Shown piece after piece: positions 18,711 through 30,663 of a stretch of DNA of 64,000 bases; within the stretch, counting starts at the first letter, position 1; each line of letters begins with the position of its first letter. The stretch covers positions 366,001-430,000 of the forward strand of contig JACEVL010000517.1 in assembly GCA_020284085.1 (NCBI GenBank), written 5' to 3'. Made by a program: the position numbers and the translations under genes. The stretch comes from Aporrectodea caliginosa. Taxonomy: Eukaryota > Annelida > Clitellata > Crassiclitellata > Lumbricidae. The notes under the pieces were generated by a model that saw only the letters and a program-made list of their open reading frames with translations, was not told the origin of the DNA and made no database searches.

Positions 18711-19133
18711 GTTGAGTTGGCACTGTGGGATACGGCTGGCCAAGAGGATTATGACCGGCTGAGGCCTCTGTCCTATCCAGACACGGATGTAATCCTGATG
18801 TGCTTTTCCATCGACAGTCCAGACAGTCTGGAGAACATACCAGAGAAATGGACGCCAGAGGTTCGTCACTTCTGTCCCAACGTGCCAATCATCCTCGTCG
18901 GCAACAAGAAGGACCTTCGGACGGACGAGACCACCAAGCGTGAGTTAATGAAACTGAAGCAAGAGCCCGTCAGGCCGGAAGAAGGCAAGGCCATGGCTGA
19001 CAAAATCGGTGCCTTTGCCTACCTGGAATGCTCTGCGAAGTCAAAAGAGGGCGTCCGACAGGTGTTTGAAATGGCAACAAGGGCAGCCCTGCAGTCGAAA
19101 AAGAAGCGAAAGGGTGCCTGCAATCTGCTTTAA
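18711..19133 (+). CDS. RhoA: RhoA alternative last exon B (residues 53-192, ends CNLL)
   Basis: A second complete terminal exon for the same GTPase, exactly as long as exon A (423 nt), with an identical acceptor context (TTTTGTTGCTTTAG) and phase-0 junction. It encodes the same [16 protein letters not shown] switch II and NKKD motifs. Residues 53-122 are identical to exon A with five synonymous base changes; residues 123-192 differ at many sites ([35 protein letters not shown]) and end [11 protein letters not shown], again a CxxL geranylgeranylation box with a basic stretch. There is no start codon or first exon of its own nearby, so it is read as an alternative last exon of the gene starting at 5149; an unexpressed partial tandem duplicate is the alternative. 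The open frame and intact motifs argue that it is under selection. Confidence 0.93.
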   Translation, partial: VELALWDTAGQEDYDRLRPLSYPDTDVILMCFSIDSPDSLENIPEKWTPEVRHFCPNVPIILVGNKKDLRTDETTKRELMKLKQEPVRPEEGKAMADKIGAFAYLECSAKSKEGVRQVFEMATRAALQSKKKRKGACNLL

Positions 19134-20278
19134 TTTTGACGAACATATTAAAACCTATGATGACAGTAATGACTGCCAGTATGGATTACTTAAGCTTGCT
19201 TCATTTTTAAAACAACTGTAGTGAGATTACCATTTGCTGTGAAAAAATATTTGTTATTGAATACACACTGAGTTTTGAGATGTTCACTCAGGATCAGAAT
19301 TAAAAGTGAAGTTACTCCTGTAATTTGTATGATTAGGACAATCTTTCCAACAGTCTCTGAACTTGCTAACATAGCTGATTTGAAACTCCTTTTCTCCATA
19401 TTACACAACCCCAAGCATGCACTTCACCAACTCTTACCTTGACTCCGACACCTCTCAGCAATTGAGACCTAGAGCACACAACCACACTCTCCCACCCAAA
19501 GACAACTCTCGATTTATTCCCAGATCCTTATATAAAAATGTTTACTAGTTTATTTTAAAATTTTCTAATTAACTTTTGTTATCCATTATCACTTATGTTA
19601 GCATTTCTGCATTTTTGTCAGATTGTTTTTCTCAATAAAAACGAATATACTAAGGGTGGTTCCCTATAAAGTTGCAATAACTGAAAAACAGATTAGGCTA
19701 ACTTAATTTTGGGGATTTCATGGTTCTATCCTCATTGTACCTGACTCCTTCCATAGGCCTACAAGTGATCTTACTAAAGGTTGCTATTCACTTATTTACT
19801 ACGTGACATATCGATTGACACATTATTTCAATTTTTTAATGTCTTATCATTCTGGTAATTTCTTACACTGGGCCAGTAAGGACCAAACACAGAATGACCG
19901 TGTATAAGCAAGTTGGAACATGTGTTTTAAGTTGGGATCTAAGCAGTGTAAGAAAATAATTATGATCCAATTATAATAATAATTATGACAATTTATAGTG
20001 TGCCATGCCGTTACAAGGGCGCCTTAAAGAACGGCTGACTTCAATGACTTCTATATAGCTCTAATATTGCACAAGGCATCGGTGTTCATTTCAAGTGAAA
20101 TCAAAGTGAAAAAATTTATAATTGGCTTGGTATATGTGTATGTATGTATATTATGTCTAATGTAGGGCCTAATAATTGTAGTGCTGTTACTGTATAATGA
20201 AGGCATCAATTTATGTTCACTTCAAGTAGAACTTGTCAAAATTTGTAACCTGTTTGAGAAATCCAGTTGAAATCTGTT
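19134..20278 (+). other. 3' UTR of RhoA isoform B and flank
   Basis: AT-rich non-coding sequence. A poly(A) signal is at 19634-19639. Near 19985-20030 a short piece (GACAATTTATAGTGTGCCAT then AAGGGCGCC) looks like another degraded minus-strand retroposon tail. Nothing else is recognised. Confidence 0.5.
19634..19639 (+). terminator. Poly(A) signal candidate, RhoA isoform B
   Basis: AATAAA in CTCAATAAAAACG, 0.5 kb after the exon B stop, followed by GGGTGGTTCC about 20 bp on. It is the first canonical signal after exon B. Confidence 0.5.
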
Positions 20279-20505
20279 ACATGTATGTATGTATGAGCAC
20301 TTGTTATAGCGCATCCTCCAGATTTCTACTCGGAGGCGCTCCTGACTACAGCGCGGACACTGAATCGGAGTTTCATGCAGAAGCGCATGAGCAATTGCAA
20401 GTGAAGGACTTGCTCGACGTCCCTACGCGGCGGCTTGAGGTGGATTCGAACCCGCAACCCTCCGGCTGTAAGGCACTGAACATACCCCTACACCACCGCG
20501 CCCCA
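20279..20505 (-). mobile_element. tRNA-derived SINE (family 1), minus strand
   Basis: On the minus strand the head contains an A box (TGGTGTAGGGG, from 20495) and a B box (GGTTCGAATCC, complement of 20442-20452), spaced as in a tRNA. The body ends in GCGCTATAACAAGTGCTC followed by an ATAC repeat. The head is typical of RNA polymerase III SINEs, and the GCGCTATA tail resembles the LINE tails elsewhere in the window, as expected if the SINE borrows a LINE 3' end. Confidence 0.8.
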
Positions 20506-21068
20506 CAGATCAGGAAAACTAGAAGATGGGCCATGGTGGATAAGCAAGCAAGACAAGTCGCAAGTTTTGACATGAATGGTGTTAATTGAAACCATACACA
20601 GAACTGGACAGTGAATTCCAAAGTTACGGATCAGACATCGAGAGCCCAACATTAATGGTGAATGGTACAAGTTGGTGTGCATTGATAAGAGTTCAATACA
20701 TGTATTGGGAATATTGTGAGCAATAAGCAGCGGTAGGTAGGCTGATGGAAATTGAAAAACCTTTTGAACTATTAAATTAATATATATTTTAATTTACAAT
20801 GGATATATTGATTGATATTTTGAGAGAACTCTTATGGTTTTGGGCAAGGAATTCTAAATGATTTGTAGTTTCTGCACATCTCATAATGATGCCAATTGCC
20901 AGCAAAATGACTAAATGGCTTTCACAGAAATGACCTGCTTTGGACTCTTCCTTGTCCGCATTTGGCGTTACCCTCGCTCGATCGTCCCTCCCCTATTGCT
21001 GATATCCACATCAAAGGACGACTTGCTACAAGACTTGGAAGTGTGTAAGCGTGGACTCGCATACCCAT
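20506..21068. other. Unassigned spacer
   Basis: No gene, RNA or repeat recognised. Confidence 0.4.
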
Positions 21069-21568
21069 CAAGGGGCCGTCCATAAAGTACGTCACGCTAT
21101 TTTTGACCATTTTACCCCCCTCCCCCCTGTCACAAACTGTCACAAAACTCGGACCCCCCCTAAAGTACGTCACACTTTCGAACATAGAAATAATAATAGC
21201 CTACTTCCGAAAGCAAGGCTAATACCATCGACCTATATTATATATCAATATAGGTCGATGGCTAATACATAAACAAGGCTTCGCAACAGCATTATTACTA
21301 GCGCTCCTAGCGAGAGGAATCGTGAAAAACACATTCAGGAGATATGCATTTCATGCTATTTTGACATAAAACTAATTAAAATGTTTCAGAAAATTTTTGA
21401 AAATTATTTTTAAAGCTATGAAATTCTACTAAAAAAATAAATTATAAATAAAATAAAAAATAAATGTGTGACGTCACACATGGCCTGACCCCCTCCCCTG
21501 TCACAAACTGTCACACTTTCTTAAACCCCTCCCCCTGGAGCGTGACGTACTTTATGGACGGCCCCCAA
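21069..21568. mobile_element. 494-bp TIR element (MITE)
   Basis: The termini GGGGCCGTCCATAAAGTACG (21072 onward) and their exact inverted copy (ending 21565) are followed on each side by internal C-rich direct/inverted motifs (CTGTCACAAACTGTCACA, AAAGTACGTCAC). CAA flanks both ends (21069-21071, 21566-21568), a possible 3-bp duplication. The interior is AT-rich and non-coding and contains a sharp palindrome at 21228-21261. Elements with this CCATAAAGTACGTCAC terminus are widespread in invertebrates; I do not assign a superfamily. Confidence 0.8.
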
Positions 21569-22154
21569 CCAGCTTGCTTTCTGCTGCTTTTGTTTGCCGA
21601 ACATGAATCCAGGGTGAGAATTGCCGGGGAAGTTGGGGGTTCAACCGCCCCTAGTCTTTCTTAGGATCGTATAGCAAAGTCTACATTTCACACCCAAACT
21701 GCACATATATCAATGTCTAACCCTCACGCCCCCCCACTTATTTTTTTACAATTCGCGTACTGCATGAATCCACTTTTTAATGTCCTAGGCCTAGGCCTAC
21801 TTCATTCTTTTTACTATTAGGCCTACACAGCAGGCCTACGTTGCTGTGCACGCCGATGAACTGGTTATTGAGCCATCTGCAACGGAACATCTGCTGCTGA
21901 ACAATACAGTTTGAATCACGTGAAATGATACAAACATCCTGTACATGTATGTTATCCTGAACTGATCGACATTTGGGCTGAACATGATCAGATAATGACA
22001 CACCCGGTGATGTCAAGTAGGTCTGAGCCGTGGGAGTAGCAGCCTTCAACAAATCAAATTTAATGACAACACGCTGGCTTTGAGAGCTGGTGAATAAGCA
22101 AGTAAGGCGGGTTTTGTTGCAGACGAGAATGCTTGGCAGGCAGAGGATTGGATG
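21569..22154. other. Unassigned spacer
   Basis: No supported gene. Contains two overlapping TAGGCCTA octamers near 21785 and one near 21821. A 168-codon minus-strand frame (21777-22283) runs into the adjacent hAT MITE and has no protein signature. Confidence 0.4.
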
Positions 22155-22513
22155 CATTAGGGCAGTGTTTCTTAACCAGTGTTCGACCGAACCCCTGGGG
22201 TTCGGTGAGCCAGTGCCAGAGGTTCGGCAGAGGTCCTCTGAAATATACATATTCAGGGTCAGTGAGTGTGAGAGAAAAATCATTTGCTATTTTATTTTTA
22301 TTTTTCGACTTTTATTTAATAAAATAGTTAACTGTTAGTAGTTCGTGTATTGAATGTATTAATATTGTATCACATTTTGGTACAAATTTTTTATTTCCTT
22401 TTGTTTCCATTAGTTAAAAAATTATTGTTCAAACTTGAGGGGTTCGGTGAGTGGTCATGGATTTCTCTTGGGGTTCGGCTCCCTTGAAAAGGTTAAGAAC
22501 CACTGCATTAGGG
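22155..22513. mobile_element. 343-bp hAT-type MITE with perfect 8-bp target duplication
   Basis: Element 22163-22505 has termini CAGTGTTTCTTAACC and GGTTAAGAACCACTG, an inverted pair with one mismatch, and is flanked by CATTAGGG on both sides (22155-22162, 22506-22513). An 8-bp duplication with CAGTG..TTCT ends is diagnostic of hAT (Charlie-like) transposons. Sub-terminal GGGGTTCGGTGAG is repeated near both ends. No transposase is encoded. Confidence 0.9.
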
Positions 22514-22619
22514 TCAGAATTGTTGGAGGTGGGGCTTTAGTTTGGAGTACGTAGAAAGCCGATGGGGTGACGAGTAGAGGAGTATGAGGCAGGATGCTGG
22601 AATCACCAAAATAATAGCA

Positions 22620-22784
22620 ATCATCTGATCAGTGGTGTAGTGGGGGGAACGTGGGGGAACGCCGTTCCCCCACTTTTTTCTCACACTATGCAAAATTCTT
22701 GCAAGATGGCACTTTTTGCTTACTTCAATATCCAGGCGTTCTTCCCCCACTTCATTTTTTAGGACTACACTACTGAATCATCTG
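22620..22784. mobile_element. Short hAT-like MITE
   Basis: The ends CAGTGGTGTAGT (22630) and ACTACACTACTG (to 22775) are inverted copies with one mismatch, and ATCATCTG occurs just outside each end (22620-22627, 22777-22784), offset by one or two bases. The interior has complementary GGGGGAACG / CGTTCCCCC. It is a small non-autonomous element of hAT character. Confidence 0.65.
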
Positions 22785-22799
22785 CATATTAATTTTGAA

Positions 22800-22960
22800 T
22801 AATCGGTTTCACATGGTGTAGGAGTTCTAGAATTTAGATTCATCGAGAGCAGCCAGATGACGGGTCTCGAGGAAGGGCCGGGTCTGCATGAGGACGAGGA
22901 AGCCCCAAAATATCGTGGATTGACAACGCCCTGAACTGGACCGGACTCAATTGTGGGCGT
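22800..22960 (+). mobile_element. Small LINE ORF2 C-terminal scrap
   Basis: The plus strand near 22890-22945 gives a GRG(S)PK..WIDNALNWTGL-like run, recalling the GRPRxRWxDNIxxWTGL motif at the end of many non-LTR retrotransposon polyproteins. It is short and degraded, so the call is tentative. Confidence 0.35.
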
Positions 22961-23710
22961 TGGCTTAATTAATACACGTAGGCTACGCGACAGAAAACAC
23001 TGGACACTAGCCTATAGCTAACTGTCGCGAATCGACGATGGCGATGTGGCATGACATGACATGACAGAAGTTTTAGGCCGGAGATTTATTGAAATATTAG
23101 TTATTCAAATAACTTAATATAAAAAAATTATGATAACAAAAACAAAATCTAAATTTTGTGGTGTTCTTGTCTTAAAAACCCGAAATGAAAGAAACAACTT
23201 TTCCACGGTCTCCAAAGACCCGTGTCGCTCCTTTTCTCGTCGAGACAAAATAGTACCAGTATACAGACCCTTTCAGGCGCGAACCTACGTTAAAACAGAC
23301 GTCACAGCGTCATTTACATCTTTAAAAAAACCATCGATGACCCTCTTGTGACTCTTCAATTGTCACTAATCGATCTATCGATCAATCACTCGTGCAGTCA
23401 ATTAATCAATCAAGTCATCGATTATAAACAGACGTTCATTCTTCCAAGTCGTCCGTCCATTCATTCACCTATCGATCCATTCATAAAAGATTACACGTGC
23501 TTCATATGTGAGATGAAGCTTTTATATAATTACCGGTCTTCGTGCGTAGTCACGACTATCACATTAGGAAGCAGGATGATCATGGTGAAGAAGACGATGA
23601 GGAAGTAGAAGTCGATGATGACGATACCGACGTCTACGACAATAATGATAAGGGCGATTGTGATAACGAAGACAACGGCGACAACGACGATGATGATAAA
23701 GATGACGACG
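22961..23710. other. Unassigned spacer leading into microsatellites
   Basis: Unique-looking sequence with a short GACAT run (23048-23067) and degenerate ATCGATC/ATTCATTC motifs from 23340 to 23490. No gene recognised. Confidence 0.4.
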
Positions 23711-24306
<596 letters not shown>

Positions 24307-24984
24307 ATGATGACATGACCGTGTCACATGACCGTGTTTTACCTTTAGCCAACCATAATATGAAAAAAACTTTAATTGTTAGAATGCTTCATTCATATTG
24401 ACTATTGATTGTTTATTATATATGATGCATGTAGGCCTACACCGGAATGCGGATTGCAACTGTTTCAATAAAGAATATACTTACTTACTTACTTAACTGC
24501 GATGACGATGGCTTTAATAATGACAACTATATTCTGTATGATGAAAGGGAATGTATGCGTCAACCGTAGAAATTCCTAATCGCTAGGATGACGCATGCAG
24601 AGCGAGGAGGCAGCGAAGCGTGCAGACTGTAGCCTCTCGCTTCGCCGAAGCGCTCCATTCAAGGCGAATCCCCGGTTAACGGTTTCAAATACGCTTTGAC
24701 CTCGTTTTTCTTCTCTCGAAATGCGGCGCAAGGGGTCAAAACATTCACCGGAATTGCCATTGAAGAAGGCTGAGTGCGTCACCCGAATACTGCAGCTCTT
24801 TTGTACGTGTTTTCCTATCGCAAAAAACGACTTCTGAATAAGTGCAGCGTGTAAAAAATGCGCTACTGTGCAACGTGGGCTTACTACATCCTTTTCCAAA
24901 CTCAGACTATATCCGTTTTCTCAGAAGAGTAACAGCGAAATTTATAACAATATTATGAGAATAACGACGACGACGACGATGATG
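24307..24984. other. Unassigned spacer with a retroposon-like tail
   Basis: TTTCAATAAAGAATATACTT at 24463-24482, followed by ACTT units, looks like a retroposon 3' end. From 24540 to 24900 the sequence is GC-richer and unique; a minus-strand frame of 107 codons there has no recognisable features. Confidence 0.35.
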
Positions 24985-25540
<556 letters not shown>

Positions 25541-26337
25541 AGAGGTAGGCCTACATGTAGAAATAATCCCTCAGGAAGTAAAAAGTTATAATGTTAGAGT
25601 AAAAATCAGGCCTCGTCCCAGGTTACACAACCATCCGGAAATGTGCCTCTTAATGTACTTACATCGTGACGTATTACACAGATGGAAAAACGTTGGAACA
25701 GGAAATTAGTTTCCTCGTTGATCTCCAGAGACAGCTTAAATGCGACGTCACAGCTCCGACAGGAATTCCGCCCCCTTAACACTTACAGGCCCAAGGTTTT
25801 TAAAGGGAGCGGGACTGACACGAGGGTTGCAGGTAGCAATGCATATTTGACACACTTATGAACGGCGACTCCTTCTGCTGAAATTGCCGCCTTCGACAAG
25901 TAGGGAGCAGTGCGTGTGGAGTGGACGACTATAGAATTCCGGTCACGTGTTTACCAGCTGACCAATGAACAAGTGTCGTCTGGCCGTAGAAGAGCTTTCG
26001 TCGCCTCGACTCTGTGGTGACCGCCAAGTGATGTCATTTATTGCATGATGTAGGATGGTCCTGGATGGAGCGTCCCTCAGATAGCGGCCTATAAACTACC
26101 CGTGCACGGTGACCATCTGAGACGACAGCATCTCCCGATCGACACACTTGAGGGCGAAAGTGGTCAAGGCCCAACCGAAGACCAACTGCCACCCACAACG
26201 CCTCGTTATTAATGCAGAGACGGCAAGATGTGATTGCAACGGCAGACTCGCAGTTAGCCAAACTACAGAGTGAGGAGAACAGGCTGCAACCAGTCTAGCC
26301 CGATCAACAGCTTATCCTTCTCTACAACAACAAAAAC
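25541..26337. other. Unassigned unique region
   Basis: Moderately GC-rich sequence with no simple repeats and no recognised gene. A 75-codon minus frame (26034-26261) is not supported by any motif. Confidence 0.4.
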
Positions 26338-26412
26338 AAGAACAACAACAACAACAAAAACAACAACAGCAACAACAACTACTACTACTACAACTACTAC
26401 TACTACTACTCA
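26338..26412. repeat. (AAC)n and (ACT)n microsatellites
   Basis: Interrupted AAC units at 26338-26380 run into ACT units to 26412. Confidence 0.9.
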
Positions 26413-26417
26413 TAAAC

Positions 26418-26520
26418 CGAGGCTAAGAAAATGATGTCGCTAACAGTAACAGTTCATATGCATAGCCACCTCGGTGCTAGCGTAAGGGACTGCACTTCTT
26501 CTTCTCCTTCTCCTTCTCAT
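26418..26520 (+). mobile_element. SINE family 3 fragment with (CTT)n tail
   Basis: GGCTAAGAAAATGATGTCGC and GCTAGCGTAAGGGACTGCAC with a following CTTCTT tail match the 3' half of the SINE at 50172-50467 (GCTAAGAAAATGAAGTCGC, GGTTAGCTTAGGGGACTT). The tRNA-like head is missing here. Confidence 0.65.
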
Positions 26521-26660
26521 CCTCATACACATTCTACTCATTCTGCTAGATTCGCAGGTCATATTTGATTATCTTGTAAATATGATTAAAAAAACATTCG
26601 GAGAACAAAAGCATTTAACATTTTACGACAGTTCAACGGTATAGAAAGACAAAGCAAAAC

Positions 26661-26661
<1 letters not shown>
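26521..26661. other. Unassigned spacer
   Basis: No feature recognised. Confidence 0.4.
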
Positions 26662-26715
<54 letters not shown>

Positions 26716-26734
26716 TACATACATACATACATAC

Positions 26735-26765
<31 letters not shown>

Positions 26766-26930
26766 CATACATACATACATACATACATACATACATACAT
26801 ACATACATACATACATACATACATACATACATACATACATACATACATACATACATACATACATACATACATACATACATACATACATACATACATACAT
26901 ACATACACGTACATACATACAGACGCAGAG
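26662..26930. repeat. (ACAG)n then (ATAC)n microsatellite
   Basis: About 13 ACAG units (26663-26714) switch directly into about 48 CATA units to 26906. All frames through it are artefacts (for example Met-Tyr-Val-Cys repeats). Confidence 0.97.
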
Positions 26931-27290
26931 ATACAGATGGATAGAGGCAGATAGAGTGACAGACTGAAACATAATCAATATAGAGACATAGAAACAGAGA
27001 GACATACAGACAGACAGACGGAGGCAGGAAGAGGCACAGACAACGAGAGGAGGAGAGATAAGAGGAGAGATGGCGAGTTGACGGATAAATATATTATGTG
27101 TCCTTTTTAAATTCAACAACGACCTTCTGTGCGTATATAGTAGATGCTGCGGGCGGATCCGTCATTTCACTCAACTCACTACAACGATCAAATTACACCG
27201 ATTACTGACAAACAGGTTGGAAGGACGGACAGACAGACGGAGAGAGAGAAAGACAGACGGACGGACAGACAGACAGACAGACGGAAAGGC
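26931..27290. repeat. Degenerate ACAG/GACG-rich region
   Basis: Interrupted ACAGACAG, GAGAGA and GACGGACA units, densest at 27000-27020 and 27217-27285, around a short unique patch (27110-27210). Confidence 0.8.
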
Positions 27291-27344
27291 ATTTGCGCTG
27301 TATTTTGTTATCAAACTTGAGCTTTACAAATCTTCATCTAATTA

Positions 27345-27590
27345 TGATAATAATCCTCCATCCATCAGCCCATCCATTCATCGTACAACTCATTCATCCA
27401 TATATCCGTTCATCTAAACATCCATCCGTCAACCCATCCATCCCATGCATCTCACCAATCATTCCTTCATCCATCCATCCATCTATCCATCCATCCATTC
27501 ATCAATCCATCCATCCTTCAACCCATCCATTCATCCCACCACTCATTCATTCATCCACCCCAACCTGCACTCATCCATCCATTAAAAAAT
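27345..27590. repeat. Degenerate (ATCC)n microsatellite
   Basis: Imperfect CATC/ATTC units for about 240 bp. Confidence 0.9.
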
Positions 27591-27647
27591 AGGCAGATCA
27601 AGAGCGAGAGCTGGAACGATAGATTGGGGATGAATGCCTGTGTCTCG

Positions 27648-27742
27648 CTGTCTACCTGTCCGTCCGTCCGTCCGTCCGTCTGTCTGTCCGTCTGTCTGCG
27701 TGCCTGTCTGTCTGTCTGTCAGTCTGTCTGTCTGCCTGTATG
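27648..27742. repeat. (GTCC)n/(GTCT)n microsatellite
   Basis: CCGT units followed by CTGT units, lightly interrupted. Confidence 0.9.
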
Positions 27743-27835
27743 CTGCTTTACCTGAATCTTAATTGAAGCCATCTGTCGTTAATCTCGAAAGCAGAGAAAA
27801 AACTTCCTTCCTGTTGGAAAGCTGAGACGTGAATC

Positions 27836-28377
27836 GTCCTTCTCTTTTTATTCATTCAACTCCCCAAGCCCTTCTCTCCCCTCCTCTCCCCTCTTCTCCT
27901 TCCATTTCCTCCTCCTCTGCCTCTTTTATTTCCTCCTCCTCCTTCCCGTTTCTCTTCCTCCTATTCCATTTCTTCCCATGATGTTTTTCCATTTCCTCCT
28001 TCTCTTCAACTTCCTACTCCTCCCCTCCTCTTCTCCTCCTCTTCCTCCTCTTCCTCCTCCTCCTCCCTCTCTTCTTCACCTCCTCCTCTTCATCCTCCTA
28101 CCCTTCTTTTCCATTTCCTCCTTCTCTTCAACTTCTTCTTCCTCCTCCTCCTCCTCCTCCTCTTCTTCTTCCTCTTCTTCCACCTCCTTCTCATCTTTCT
28201 CCTCCTACTCGTTCTCCCCTCCACCTCCTCTTCCTCCATATCTTTTGTTCCTCCGCTCTCTCCCACTTGCTTCCACCCACCTTATACTCGTCTCCACCCG
28301 ATCATCCTTTTTCTCCAATTGGGGTCTTCCTTTTCCTCTCTTCCTCTTTCACATCCCTCTTTCTTGTTTCTCTCCAG
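27836..28377 (+). repeat. Long polypyrimidine tract (CTT/CCT-rich)
   Basis: Roughly 540 bp of almost unbroken C/T on the plus strand, mostly CCT and CTT units, ending TTTCTCTCCAG at 28377. Frames through it give Ser/Pro/Leu low-complexity translations and are not genes. The terminal CAG looks like a splice acceptor (see the next entry). Confidence 0.85.
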
Positions 28378-28622
28378 TCCTTAGCCGTGCTTCCTCAACC
28401 GCCCACCCACTGTACGTCCCGGCGCCAGCTCCCAACCTGCGCTCGCTCAGGCCCACCCCTCAGGCAGTCTCTCGAGCGCGACCGACCGCCTGGCCGTCGC
28501 AAGGGAAGGATGTAGGCCTTGTAGGGCCTCGGTGTGTGCCTCGCCTGTCGGTCCAGGACCAACCTACAGCAGCCTACGCATCGCCCAAGTCCGGTCTAGT
28601 CAACGAGATCCTGGACTTTGCT
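28378..28622 (+). other. GC-rich block with exon-like borders
   Basis: A 245-bp GC-rich island between simple repeats, bordered by TCTCCAG at 28375-28377 and GTGAGTAC at 28623. One frame is open across it and ends GLVNEILDFAR before the donor. It does not join the downstream ZFP36 exon in the right phase, so it is either a non-coding or alternative upstream exon, an exon of another gene, or chance. I see no protein family in it. Confidence 0.25.
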
Positions 28623-28652
28623 CGTGAGTACGAAATTCCATAGCTAGGTACA

Positions 28653-29125
<473 letters not shown>

Positions 29126-29745
29126 GCACACACAGACTTAGAATCACGTGAACAGAGGAGCCCAAAGTGACTAAGCTGGGCGCCCAAAATACACGCCGAG
29201 CACATTCACTGATAGATTAAGCGACACGATTATTTAAAACAGGCCTGACCCTACCCTTCCCGTTTCACCTCCCTCCCCTGCCTTCCTCCCCCACCTCCCC
29301 ACGCTCGTCTTTAGTTAGTTGACAACGCCAGAGCCTGCCAGCCTTCGCAAAAGCCAGGCCTAGACCCAGTGCTTTGTACCGCAGGCCGACGTCAGCCTAA
29401 AGCCTTCTTAGCCACTGGGGGACCGCGGAGACTGCCAGAGAGCAGGGCCCGCAGAGACACAAGTTACTGTCAAAGTGCTTAAAAGGACCGTCAACTTCGG
29501 TGTCGTTTCGACAAGGAACGCGAGTCGTGTAAGAGTGGTAGAGGATCCCATCCGGTTGTTGTTCAGTTTACGAAGTTCTACCACTTAGGAGTCAGCAGCT
29601 AAGGACAGAGTAACCAAAGCCAGTAGTTAAGCACCGGGGTAAACTGTTTTCCACCGCCTAGTAATTGTTGAACGGACTTCTAACGGTATCGCGCGTCTGA
29701 GTTAAGAGTGGAAGTTTCTGTCTCGCCCCAGTTAAGACGACGAAG
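29126..29745 (+). promoter_or_regulatory. Upstream region and probable 5' UTR of the ZFP36 gene
   Basis: Simple repeats stop and sequence becomes unique and GC-richer toward the ATG at 29746. TTAAAA occurs at 29480, a weak TATA candidate. The precise start site cannot be told from sequence. Confidence 0.35.
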
Positions 29746-29826
29746 ATGACGATGAATTCTGCCGAACAGGAACTCGATCTGGCCAAGCTGCTCTTGCAGC
29801 TGGAACTCGGAGAAGCTAAGCAACAG
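29746..29826 (+). CDS. Tristetraprolin-family protein (ZFP36/TIS11), coding exon 1
   Basis: Codes for the first 27 residues, MTMNSAEQELDLAKLLLQLE and then LGEAKQQ, ending at a GTTCGT donor (29827) in phase 0. A short first coding exon followed by one large exon carrying the zinc fingers is the usual ZFP36-family gene structure. The leucine-rich peptide could act as a nuclear-export-like helix, as known for the N-terminus of tristetraprolin; that is inference from the LLLQLEL spacing. The ATG at 29746 is chosen because it is the first in this frame after the GC-rich leader; a second Met is two codons later. The donor is GTTCGT rather than GTRAGT, which is weaker than usual, so the exon pairing is good but not certain. 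It joins the exon at 30664. Confidence 0.8.
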
Positions 29827-30663
29827 GTTCGTTAACATTGTATATCTGTCTGTCTGTGTGAGTGAGTGTGTGTCTGCCTGGGTGGCTGTCTCGGCGTCTT
29901 TCTCTTTCTCTCTGTACGCCTATGTTTGTCACGCTCTCTTCCTCCTGTTGGATTTGTCTTGTGTATCTGATACATCAGCCGCTGTCTCTGTCTCTCTCTT
30001 TCTGTCTGTCTGTCTGTCTCTCTTTCTATCTCTGTCTACTTCTCATCTTCTACTAGTTCGCTTCACTGTTGCTGTCGTCGCTCTGATGTATCTGCCGCTG
30101 TCTCTGTCTGTCTGTTTGTGTCTCTTTCTCGTTCTCTCTCTGTCAACCTCTCAACTTCTACTTAGAGTTTGCTTCGCTAGTATACTGTCACTCCAGATCA
30201 AACTAATCTATGTGTTTTCTCAGCTGTTTTGTCATCCATTACATCATCCAGCTCTATGTATGACTCTCTGTCTTTCTATCTCTGTCTGTCTGTCTCTTTC
30301 TGTGTCCGGGTATGTCTCTGTCTGAATCTACTGTCATCAACTCTCGTTTCTTTCCTCGGATCACTCTTCAACCTTTCTGTTGTGTCTCTATACTTTCTCT
30401 TCCATTTTCATTCATTCACTCATTCACTCATTCATTCATTCATTCATTCATTCATTCATTGAGCTTCATTATCTCTCTCTTCACCCGTGCTTATTCGCGC
30501 TCATCTTTCTGTTGTTCATTTCTTCCCATTTCGTTTTGACATGCGCCTCTGAATAGTCCATACTGCCAGAGACGCTTTATAAATATTTAGATACAATACA
30601 ATGCAATATCTCTCGAATCCCTCTATTGACAATTGACCCATTCTGTCCCTTTCCTTCGTACAG
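29827..30663 (+). other. ZFP36 intron with CTGT and ATTC repeats
   Basis: An 837-bp pyrimidine-rich intron ending TTCGTACAG. It contains interrupted CTGT/CTCT runs (29850-30340), an ATTC run (30408-30462), and near 30541-30606 a short retroposon-like tail (GCGCCTCTGAATAGTCC then ACGCTTTATAAATATTTAG, followed by AATAC units). Confidence 0.75.

Noticed and set aside
20430..20505. Possible tRNA gene
   Set aside because: A and B boxes are present, but the cloverleaf is incomplete and the sequence continues into a SINE body with a retroposon tail. The same reasoning was applied at 43898-43970 and 50172-50240.
21777..22283. 168-codon minus-strand frame
   Set aside because: Its N-terminal part is the hAT MITE at 22163-22505 and the rest shows no domain or exon signals.
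24576..24899. 107-codon minus-strand frame in a GC-richer block
   Set aside because: No domain, start context or splice support; composition alone is not enough.
26586..27119. Minus-strand frames rich in MYVCMYVC and CLSVCLSV
   Set aside because: Tetranucleotide CATA/ACAG repeats read in frame. The same artefact occurs at 47145-47487, 49281-49638, 54702-55299 and 57539-57976.
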